In this document: positions 1 to 6,496 of the stretch, piece after piece
How the letters are laid out: each line of letters opens with the position of its first letter
How positions within the stretch are numbered: position 1 is the first letter of the stretch
Source of the DNA: Oscillospiraceae bacterium
GTDB lineage: Bacteria; Bacillota; Clostridia; Oscillospirales; Oscillospiraceae
Direction: 5' to 3'
NCBI GenBank assembly: GCA_031280325.1
Contig: JAITGW010000085.1
Span: 1-6,496 of the forward strand
Length of the DNA: 6,496 bases
Made by a program: the position numbers and the translations under genes
The notes under the pieces: generated by a model
The model's input: only the letters and a program-made list of their open reading frames with translations
Databases searched by the model: none
What the model was told of the DNA's origin: nothing

Positions 1-1102
1 CGCGAAAGTTCGCCGTCGGTCCGCCGACGTCGTGTATATATCCTTTGAAATCCGGCAGCCTCGTCAGTATTTGCGCCTCCCGCAGCAGCGAATCGTGCGA
101 CCTGACCGCGATTGTGCGCCCTTGGTGGAACGCCAGCGCGCAGAAATTACACGCTCCGAAGCAGCCGCGGTTATGCACGAGTGAAAACCGCACCTCCTCA
201 ATCGCGGGAACGCCGCCGAGCCGCCCGTATTTCGGGTGATACGTCCGCATGTAAGGGAGCTCCGCTACGCGGTCAAATTCCGCCGCACTCAGCTGAGGCG
301 AAGGCGGATTCACGCATAGAAGCCTGTCTCCGTGAAGCTGCAGCACAGCGTGCCCCCGAACAGCGTCGTGTTCTTCATACTGCGTCATCGCAGCCTCGGC
401 GTAAGCGCGCTTATCGCGCGAGACAAGATCAAACGACGGGCACTCAATATGCGGAAAACGGCACTCCTCCGCCGATTTAAGCGCCACCGCCGTGCCGCGC
501 ACGTCACAAATCGAATCTGCCGTCTCCCCGGATGAGAGCCGCCTTGCGATTTCGCGCGTGGCTCTCTCTCCCATGCCGTAGACAAGAATATCCGCTTTCG
601 CGTCAAACAGCTGGCTCCGCCGGATCTTGTCATCCCAATAGTCATAGTGCGCAAAACGGCGCAATGACGCCTCCAGTCCGCCAAGAATCACCGGCAGACC
701 GGGAAACGCCTCCCTCGCGCGCAGGCAGTATACTATCCCCGCCCTGTCCGGGCGCAGTCCCGACTGCTTTCCGGGAGAGTAAAAATCTTCGCTGCGCCGC
801 TTTTTCGCCGCTGTATAGTGGGCGACCATAGAATCGAGATTGCCCGCGCCGACAAGAACGCCGAAGCGCGGTCTGCCCATCGCCGAAAAGTCTTCCGCGC
901 TCTGCCAGGCCGGCTGCGCAAGCAGTCCGACGCGATATCCCTCCGCCTCAAGCACGCGTGAGATTACCGCCGCGCCAAAGCTGAAATGGTCAACATATGC
1001 GTCGCCCGTTACGACAAGAAAATCATAATAATACCAGCCGCGCTCGATCATTTCCTCGCGGCTTGCGGGCAAAAAACCGCCCGGCGCGCTATTTTTCGCC
1101 AT
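1..1102 (-). CDS. YgiQ-family radical SAM protein, 3' end cut by window edge
   Basis: Translating the minus strand from the ATG at 1102-1100 gives 367 uninterrupted residues to the window edge. YgiQ-family proteins usually have about 600-700 residues, so the C-terminal part is missing. The N-terminus has the family opening (FLPASREEMIERGW, then VTGDAYVDH at about 31-39), the conserved GGLEASLRRFAHYDYWDD block (141-158), and YGMGER (175-180). The radical SAM 4Fe-4S motif CxxxCxxC is C314, C318, C321 (GCFGACNFCAL). The family signature HDVGGPTANF (357-366) lies at the very end. The family is an iron-sulfur, S-adenosylmethionine-dependent cytosolic enzyme group whose reaction is, as far as I know, not established. 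The start overlaps the end of the phosphatase-GNAT gene by 14 nt and has only a weak upstream purine stretch, which suggests translational coupling. A GTG two codons upstream is a possible alternative start. Family assignment is confident; function is unknown. Confidence 0.93.
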   Translation of the reverse strand, partial: MAKNSAPGGFLPASREEMIERGWYYYDFLVVTGDAYVDHFSFGAAVISRVLEAEGYRVGLLAQPAWQSAEDFSAMGRPRFGVLVGAGNLDSMVAHYTAAKKRRSEDFYSPGKQSGLRPDRAGIVYCLRAREAFPGLPVILGGLEASLRRFAHYDYWDDKIRRSQLFDAKADILVYGMGERATREIARRLSSGETADSICDVRGTAVALKSAEECRFPHIECPSFDLVSRDKRAYAEAAMTQYEEHDAVRGHAVLQLHGDRLLCVNPPSPQLSAAEFDRVAELPYMRTYHPKYGRLGGVPAIEEVRFSLVHNRGCFGACNFCALAFHQGRTIAVRSHDSLLREAQILTRLPDFKGYIHDVGGPTANFR

Positions 1103-2080
1103 GCACACTGTCCAGTCGCGCGTCCTCCGCGGGAACTGACACCGCCCGCTCCATAAAACCTTCTCCGTGCATGAATCCCGCGTCGGCAAAAAACGTCTCC
1201 GCCCCTTCGTGGTCAATTATGCGCATATGGTTCAGGCCCGCCGCGCGAAAATGCGACGCCGCCTGTCCCACAAGCTGGATCCCTAGCCCGAGTCCCGACC
1301 ACTGCGGCAGCATCTCGATCCGCGACAGCAGCCCGTGGTCCGCGCCTTGCGCAAGGTATAGCCTCCCCGTTTCTGTTTCGCCGAGATAGGATGCAAAGGT
1401 TCCGCCGCCTAGCGGTAAAACGTCCATATTAAAGCTGTCCTGTCCGGGAAGCCGCTTTAGTCTTCCGCGTTTTTCTACATATGAATCGGGCGGCGGCAAG
1501 TGAGCCGCGTCGCCCATTGAGACGATATGAAACCGTCCGCCGCGATACTCAAGGCGAGTGACGCTCGTGTTGCCGATGAGCGGAATTTCGCCGCCGCCCG
1601 GCGCGATTCCCAAAAGCTCGCACAAAAACAGCGCGATAACGTGTCCGTGGGCGAACACCGCGACGCTGCCGCCATCTTTTTCACGCGCGATACGACGGAG
1701 CGCGTCCGTAAAGCGCGCGCGCGCCCGCTCCCTCAGCTCGCCGCCGGGAGAATCCAGGTTCCACATGGAAAGGCCCCAGTCAGCGATGCGTTTTTGCGCC
1801 GCCGCAAACGGCAGATCCTCAAATTCGCCGAAATCCCGCTCACGCAGTTCGGGCACAAGCGCGACATCAAGTCCGCGCGGAGCGGCGGCGGCAGACGCAG
1901 TGCGCCGCGCGCGGAAGAGATCGCTCGCGTACACCGCGTCGATACGCTCGTTCTCCAGCGCGCGCCGAAGCAGGGCGACCTGCCCGTATCCCCTCGTCGT
2001 GAGCAGCGCGTCATACGTTCCGTGAATGCGGCGGGCGGAGTTCCCCTCCGCCTCGGCGTGGCGAATCAGCAAAATATCCG

Positions 2081-2084
<4 letters not shown>
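1089..2084 (-). CDS. Histidine phosphatase-GNAT acetyltransferase fusion protein
   Basis: This 331-residue protein has two domains. Residues 1-196 are a histidine phosphatase (phosphoglycerate mutase-like) domain. The RHG-type motif is R8-H9-A10-E11, the second catalytic arginine is probably R58 in SDLFRARRT, the acid region is LRERDFGEFE (80-89, E82), and the second histidine is H146 in FAHGHV. All expected catalytic residues are present. After a linker, residues about 215-315 look like a compact GNAT N-acetyltransferase: a beta strand pair, the acetyl-CoA motif A loop QWSGLGLG (261-268) followed by a helix, and the C-terminal ETFFADAGF motif (296-304). The N-terminal strands of the GNAT fold seem short, so this half may be minimal or degenerate. 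The substrate is unknown; small phosphorylated metabolites are usual for the phosphatase family. The ATG overlaps the pyrD stop as ATGA, with only a distant G-rich stretch as ribosome binding site, so translation is probably coupled to pyrD. The domain calls are firm for the phosphatase and moderately firm for GNAT. Confidence 0.85.
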
Positions 2085-2988
<904 letters not shown>

Positions 2989-2989
<1 letters not shown>

Positions 2990-3729
2990 TACCAGATCAC
3001 CTCCGCAGCGTCGAACACAGGTCCGTCGGAGCATATGCGCCTCATCGTCTCAGCGCCGTTTTCGCGAGTTTTGCACACACAGACAAGACACGCGCCCACG
3101 CCGCACGCCATCCTTTCTTCCAGGCTGACCTGACAGGGAATACCAAAGTCTTTCGCAATCTGCGCAACGGCTTTCATCAGCGGCCGCGGTCCGCAAACAA
3201 ACACGGCGGCGTACGGCTTTTTAAGCAGCTCCGGCATCAGGAGCGTCGGAAAGCCTTTGAAGCCCCGGCTTCCGTCGTTGGTGGTTATGTAGACCTCCCT
3301 CGCGGCATCGGCAATCTCGCGGTCAAGCACGACATGCTCCGCACCGCGAAAGCCGAGAATCACAGACGCGCGACCACTCAGCGCTTTTGCCGCGCAAAGC
3401 ATCGGCGCGCTGCCTGCTCCTCCGCCGACAAGAAGCACATCGCCCGATTTCGGAAGCTGAAAGCCTTGCCCAAGCGGCCCCAGGACATCCAACAGCTGTC
3501 CCGGAACACACTGGGCCAGCGCCCGCGTTCCCTCGCCCCGAACCTCGAACACAACGGTGAGCGTGCCGTCAAAATAGTCGCAGACGCTGATGGGGCGGCG
3601 CAGAAACGCGCCGTCGGCGCGTATATTTACAAACTGACCCGGCTTCGGAGGCTTCTCCGCCCATCTCACAGACAGCGAGCGAATATTTTTACCGATGAGC
3701 CGGGATGCAGTCACAACGCAATTGCTCAT
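2989..3729 (-). CDS. pyrK: Dihydroorotate dehydrogenase electron transfer subunit (FAD, 2Fe-2S)
   Basis: PyrK passes electrons from the PyrD FMN through a [2Fe-2S] cluster and FAD to NAD+, in a cytosolic PyrD2-PyrK2 complex. The 246 residues match the usual length. The ferredoxin-reductase-like FAD domain carries GQFVNIR (31-37) and the RRPIS FAD motif (44-48). The nucleotide domain starts with LLVGGGAGSAPM (99-110) and has the VFVCGPRPLM signature (177-185). The cluster is bound by C209, C214, C217 and C233 (ACGVGACLVC and later RICSDGPVF), with an extra C219 that is common in Bacillota homologues. Its ATG overlaps the stop of the upstream flavoprotein gene as ATGA, and a GAGG ribosome binding site lies 7 nt upstream (3737-3740). 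Its TAA stop shares one base with the pyrD start. Substitution of the usual glycine-rich nucleotide motif is minor, so NAD use is presumed rather than proven. Confidence 0.96.
2995..3004 (-). promoter_or_regulatory. Shine-Dalgarno site deciding the pyrD start
   Basis: On the minus strand this reads GGAGGTGATC, a ten-base match to the anti-Shine-Dalgarno end of 16S rRNA. It ends 5 nt before the ATG at 2989 and lies within the last codons of pyrK. It strongly supports the 2989 start over the ATG at 3034. It is the best ribosome binding site in the operon, which suggests that pyrD is translated at a high rate and not only by coupling to pyrK. Confidence 0.9.
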
Positions 3730-4532
3730 ATTCTAACCTCGTCAATGTATTTTACGGCGGCAAGCGCCGCGATTTGCCCCTCTCCGGCGGCTTTTGCGGC
3801 CTGATACGGCGCGCCGGCACAGTCCCCGCAGGCAAACACGCCCGGAATACTCGTCTCCATCCCGCGCGACACCGCAATATGCGCGCCATCAAGCGCGAGT
3901 CCGGGCAGAAGCGTTGCCGGCGCGACAGACGCGCGCAGTATAAATACGCAGTCGCAGGGTATGCCGGCGCCCTCCGCCGTGATATGGGTAACGGCGCTCG
4001 CACCGTGAATTTCGATTCTGTCCGTGCGCACGACTGTCACATCACATCCGATTTTTCGCAGATGCTCCGTCTCAGCCGCCGCGCCGGGAGAAAGCTCCAC
4101 AACGGCGACGCGCCGGCTTCGATAAAACATTCCGTCGCATGTGGCGCAATATGACACTCCGCGTCCCAAAAATTCCGCCTCGCCCGGGAAAAGCCGTGAT
4201 TGCACGACGCCTATGGCGAGAATCAGCGCTCTCCCCCGCGCCGCCTCCGCGCCAAAGCCCACTGCGAATCCGCCTTTTTGCGCCGCCGCAGATGTTACGC
4301 GCCCCGAAACAATTTTCACGCCGGAGCCCGTGGCGTGGGCGAACATGTGCCCCGAAAGCTGCGCGCCGGTCACGCCGGGCAATCCGGGATAGTTATCGAT
4401 GTGGTGCGCCTTGTAAAACCCGCTGTCAACACGGTTGTTTGAGACAAGCAGAACGTCCTTCCCCCGGGCGCGCGCCGTGATTCCGGCGGACAGCCCCGCC
4501 GGACCTGAGCCGATTATGATAATGTCATGCAT
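3726..4532 (-). CDS. Thioredoxin-reductase-like flavoprotein with degenerate NADPH domain
   Basis: This FAD protein of 268 residues is shorter than bacterial thioredoxin reductases (about 305-320). The FAD site is intact: IIIIGSGPAG (4-13), and near the C-terminus GVFACGDCAGAPYQ with AAGEGQIAA (231-256). The redox-active disulfide is present as C129-A-T-C132-D133. The pyridine nucleotide domain is unusual. Where thioredoxin reductases have VAVVGGG followed by a small-residue helix, this protein has VAVVELSPG (142-150). The HRRxxxR motif for the NADPH phosphate is replaced by VRTDRIE (168-174), and roughly 25-40 residues of that domain are missing. Known clostridial ferredoxin-dependent flavin thioredoxin reductases also lack these NADPH motifs, so a ferredoxin-linked or other non-NADPH donor is a reasonable inference. 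No thioredoxin gene is nearby. The start has AAAAGG 9 nt upstream, and the gene appears to be first in the operon. An annotation as plain NADPH thioredoxin reductase (trxB) would probably be wrong. Confidence 0.88.
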   Translation of the reverse strand: MHDIIIIGSGPAGLSAGITARARGKDVLLVSNNRVDSGFYKAHHIDNYPGLPGVTGAQLSGHMFAHATGSGVKIVSGRVTSAAAQKGGFAVGFGAEAARGRALILAIGVVQSRLFPGEAEFLGRGVSYCATCDGMFYRSRRVAVVELSPGAAAETEHLRKIGCDVTVVRTDRIEIHGASAVTHITAEGAGIPCDCVFILRASVAPATLLPGLALDGAHIAVSRGMETSIPGVFACGDCAGAPYQAAKAAGEGQIAALAAVKYIDEVRI

Positions 4533-4540
4533 GGATTAAT

Positions 4541-4547
4541 ACCTTTT
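4541..4547 (-). promoter_or_regulatory. Ribosome binding site of the flavoprotein gene
   Basis: The minus strand reads AAAAGGT, with the GG 9 nt before the ATG at 4532. It is a moderate Shine-Dalgarno match set in AT-rich DNA, and it fixes the start so that the protein begins MHDIIIIGSG, directly at the FAD-binding strand. Confidence 0.6.
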
Positions 4548-4564
4548 AATTAAATTTTGCAGAT

Positions 4565-4573
4565 AGTATATCA
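4565..4573 (-). promoter_or_regulatory. Probable extended -10 promoter of the five-gene operon
   Basis: The minus strand reads TGATATACT, an extended -10 element (TGn plus TATACT, one mismatch to TATAAT). The best -35 candidates at 16-18 bp spacing, around 4587-4594, are poor and fall within the upstream terminator hairpin, so the promoter would depend on the extended -10. Transcription would start near 4558, leaving a leader of about 25 nt before the ATG at 4532. That leaves no room for a PyrR-type attenuator. It is the only sizeable non-coding gap upstream of the operon, which supports the call. Confidence 0.45.
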
Positions 4574-4580
4574 CATTTGC

Positions 4581-4612
4581 AAAAAAAATACCAGACCTAA
4601 CGGTCTGGTATT
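4581..4612 (-). terminator. Rho-independent terminator after the molybdenum hydroxylase gene
   Basis: There is a perfect 11-bp inverted repeat, AATACCAGACC / GGTCTGGTATT, with a 4-nt loop (4598-4601). On the minus strand it is followed by a run of T (eight in a row, two of them in the stem). It begins 13 nt after the TAA stop at 4626-4628. The other strand has only a weak T-rich tail, so it works mainly for minus-strand transcripts. It separates the hydroxylase transcript from the downstream operon. Confidence 0.93.
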
Positions 4613-4625
4613 CTCATTTTACCGA

Positions 4626-6496
4626 TTATATCGGATTATTCCGTATATACTCAAGCTCCTCGTCAAGCTCCGACCCGAGATAGTATTTCGGCGGCGTCAA
4701 ATCCTCTCCGCGCTGCCGTGCCTCATATCCCGCCTTGACCTTATCTGGCGTTGCGGGAAGCGAATAAATCCGCACGCCGCAGGCGTTGTTGATCGCGTTG
4801 ATGACCGCCATATGGTTAGAGCATTGGAATACCTCAGAACAGCCGCAAGAGCCGTGAGGTCCCGCCGGGCGCTTCGTCTCAACAAATATGAGATTGAAAT
4901 CGTCCGGAATCATATCAATCGTCGGCACGCCGCACGCCGCCATATTGCCGTATTTCGTCTCCGCTTCGTAATTCTCCGACAGCGCAAAGCCAATCGAGTG
5001 CGACAGTCCGCCATAGCCCTGTCCCTCAACCGCGAGGCGGTTGCCGATCGTGCCAACGTCAGCCGCGCAGGTATAACGCAGGACCTGGGTTTTGCCGGTG
5101 GCAACGTCAACCTCGACAAGCGCGTAATTGACACAGTACATATACGTGGGGTTCTTCTCGCCCTCGCCCGTGTTTGGGTTAAGCCCCGGCTCAAGCCCGA
5201 TGTTCGCCTGGTCATAGTGGCCGACGTACTTTGTCGGAATTCCCTCGTTAACCATTTCATCGTATGTGCGATATGTTCCGTCGGTCTTGCGCATCGCGTC
5301 CATGAGCTTTTGCGCGGCGTCAAGCGTCGCGTTGCCCGCCATATAGTGGGAGCGTGAAGCGGCCGCAAGTCCCGTATCCGGACATGTCTTGGAATCGTTC
5401 ATAACAAGACGAACCTGCTCCGCGCGTATCCCGAGCGGCGCAAGCGCTTTTACCGTGTGTGTGAGCGTTCCGATGTCGCCGCCCTGTCCGACATCCTCCC
5501 AAGTGTTATAGTGGGTAATCCCGCCGTCCGGATTAAGCTCCAGCGCAACCTCACACGAGTCGAACATGCCTATCGTGATGAGAAAGCCGCCCATGCTCAT
5601 TCCAACGCCGACATTGCGTCCGGCTTTTTTACCCTCTTCCGCCTCTTTTTTATACGCATTGTATACATGCTTTGACTTATCCAGCAGTCTGCTGTATGAT
5701 TCATAATCGTACAGCGGGCGGGAGTTTATCGTGAGATCGCCCGGCTTCGCCAGATTGATGACACGGAAGTCAAACGGATCTATCCCCGCCTTTTCGGCGA
5801 GCATATCGACAAGCGATTCCGATGTGGTGTAGATCTGCGGCGCACCGAAGCCGCGATAGGCGATGTTGAAGTTATGGTTCGTTGCGCCCGCGCGGGCGAG
5901 CGCCTTGACGTTCGGGATATTCAGCCCGTGGAACGCCACGCTGAGCAGGTTGTGGAAAATATGCCCAGCCACAACAGCGTAAGCGCCGTGGTCAAGCGCC
6001 ACGTCATATTCCGCGGCGATTATTCTGCCGTTTTCATCGCAGGCGAGGCGACCGTTGGCGAACGTCGCGCTGCGCTTGCCGGACATATGGTTAAACTCGT
6101 CATATGACAGCGTCAGCGTACACGGCATGTCAAGGTTTTGCACCGCCGTCGCCACCAGCGCGAACGTGTTCGCGGCGCAGGAATAGCCGAATGAGCCGCC
6201 TGTGGGGTTCATGATAATGCGCAGCTTATCCTTGGGCAGTCCGCACGCCATGGAAACCTCGTCAATTGAGTTCGCGATCGACTGCGCCTTGCACTGGAGC
6301 GTGAGCAGTCCGTCAGTGTCATAATATCCCTGAACAACGTCCGGCTCAATCGGAAGATGCGGCTCGTGCTGGGAGTGGAACGAGCCCTCGATCATATGCG
6401 CGGCGTTCTCAAATGTCTCGTCCGTGACTTCGCCCTTGTACAGCGGCTGCTCCATATAAAAGTTCGGCAGCGTCTCGTGCAGCTGCACGGCGTTCG
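4626..6496 (-). CDS. MOP-type molybdopterin hydroxylase (aldehyde oxidoreductase-like), 5' end missing
   Basis: The frame is open to the right edge. The GTG at 6488 is an internal valine (context NAVQLHE), so this is a partial gene. Numbering from it gives 620 residues, the molybdenum-binding part of a protein of the xanthine dehydrogenase superfamily. The closest remembered relative is Desulfovibrio gigas aldehyde oxidoreductase (about 907 residues, N-terminal 2Fe-2S domains). Seen here are HLPIEPDV (44-51), the conserved molybdenum-loop glutamine at Q69, GGSFGY (97-102), DHGAY (166-170), AYRGFGAPQ (210-218), TWEDVGQGGDIG (329-340), AGNATLDAAQ (384-393), GGLSHSIGFALSE (493-505), and the catalytic glutamate E552 in GPHGSCGCSE. 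ACGVRIYSLPATPDKV (569-584) is the usual C-terminal block, followed here by about 36 extra residues ending DEELEYIRNNPI. The enzyme hydroxylates an aldehyde or heterocycle using water; the substrate is unknown. Whether the iron-sulfur domains are fused or separate lies outside the window. Confidence 0.93.
   Translation of the reverse strand, partial: NAVQLHETLPNFYMEQPLYKGEVTDETFENAAHMIEGSFHSQHEPHLPIEPDVVQGYYDTDGLLTLQCKAQSIANSIDEVSMACGLPKDKLRIIMNPTGGSFGYSCAANTFALVATAVQNLDMPCTLTLSYDEFNHMSGKRSATFANGRLACDENGRIIAAEYDVALDHGAYAVVAGHIFHNLLSVAFHGLNIPNVKALARAGATNHNFNIAYRGFGAPQIYTTSESLVDMLAEKAGIDPFDFRVINLAKPGDLTINSRPLYDYESYSRLLDKSKHVYNAYKKEAEEGKKAGRNVGVGMSMGGFLITIGMFDSCEVALELNPDGGITHYNTWEDVGQGGDIGTLTHTVKALAPLGIRAEQVRLVMNDSKTCPDTGLAAASRSHYMAGNATLDAAQKLMDAMRKTDGTYRTYDEMVNEGIPTKYVGHYDQANIGLEPGLNPNTGEGEKNPTYMYCVNYALVEVDVATGKTQVLRYTCAADVGTIGNRLAVEGQGYGGLSHSIGFALSENYEAETKYGNMAACGVPTIDMIPDDFNLIFVETKRPAGPHGSCGCSEVFQCSNHMAVINAINNACGVRIYSLPATPDKVKAGYEARQRGEDLTPPKYYLGSELDEELEYIRNNPI

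Noticed and set aside
6..35. GC-rich inverted repeat (GTCGG / CCGAC) near the left edge
   Set aside because: It lies inside the YgiQ coding sequence at the conserved HDVGGPTANF motif, the stem is short, and no T-tract follows; it is explained by coding constraint and base composition.
2990..3034. Earlier in-frame ATG for pyrD adding 15 residues
   Set aside because: The added residues (rich in Arg and Cys) are not typical of PyrD, and the ATG at 2989 has a ten-base Shine-Dalgarno match and a TAATG junction with pyrK.
4598..4625. Possible bidirectional use of the terminator hairpin
   Set aside because: The plus-strand side is followed by CTCATTTT only, a weak T-tract, and no plus-strand gene ends there.
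4557..5357. Plus-strand open frame of 266 codons starting near the terminator
   Set aside because: It is antisense to the strongly conserved molybdenum hydroxylase, runs through the terminator hairpin, has an Arg/Val-rich translation without a domain, and shows no convincing ribosome binding site.
6486..6488. GTG as the true start of the molybdenum hydroxylase
   Set aside because: The frame stays open upstream to the window edge, and the family needs a further roughly 290 residues, including the first part of the molybdenum domain.

Overview
The window is a compact, GC-rich stretch in which every supported gene lies on the minus strand; read in transcription order it runs from high to low coordinates. 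Gene content (a class 1B PyrD with its PyrK partner, a clostridial-type thioredoxin-reductase homologue lacking a visible NADPH site, a YgiQ-family radical SAM protein, and a MOP-type molybdenum hydroxylase) points to a strict anaerobe, most likely a high-GC member of the Bacillota/Clostridia. A Synergistota-like host cannot be excluded. The taxonomic call is inference from gene families, not from a marker gene.

Region 1 (6496 down to 4626) is the C-terminal two thirds of a large molybdopterin hydroxylase subunit of the Desulfovibrio aldehyde oxidoreductase (MOP) / xanthine dehydrogenase superfamily. Its N-terminal part lies beyond the right edge. It ends at a strong intrinsic terminator (4581-4612).

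Region 2 (4580 to 4533) is a very short intergenic gap holding a likely extended -10 promoter directly after the terminator's T-tract, plus a ribosome binding site. This is the only true intergenic DNA in the window; no stretch above 300 bases lacks a gene.

Region 3 (4532 to 1) is a tightly packed operon of five genes: thioredoxin-reductase-like flavoprotein, pyrK, pyrD, a histidine phosphatase-GNAT fusion, and a YgiQ-like radical SAM protein cut by the left edge. The junctions are ATGA, TAATG, ATGA and a 14-nt overlap, so the genes are probably co-transcribed and translationally coupled. PyrK and PyrD together should form the NAD-linked dihydroorotate dehydrogenase of pyrimidine synthesis. 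The flavoprotein suggests ferredoxin-linked thiol redox control. The roles of the phosphatase-GNAT fusion and the YgiQ protein are unknown.

The points most worth following up are the flavoprotein with its degenerate pyridine-nucleotide domain, the phosphatase-acetyltransferase fusion inside a pyrimidine operon, and the unusual substrate-pocket residues of the molybdenum hydroxylase. I saw no RNA genes, insertion sequences, CRISPR arrays or long repeats.
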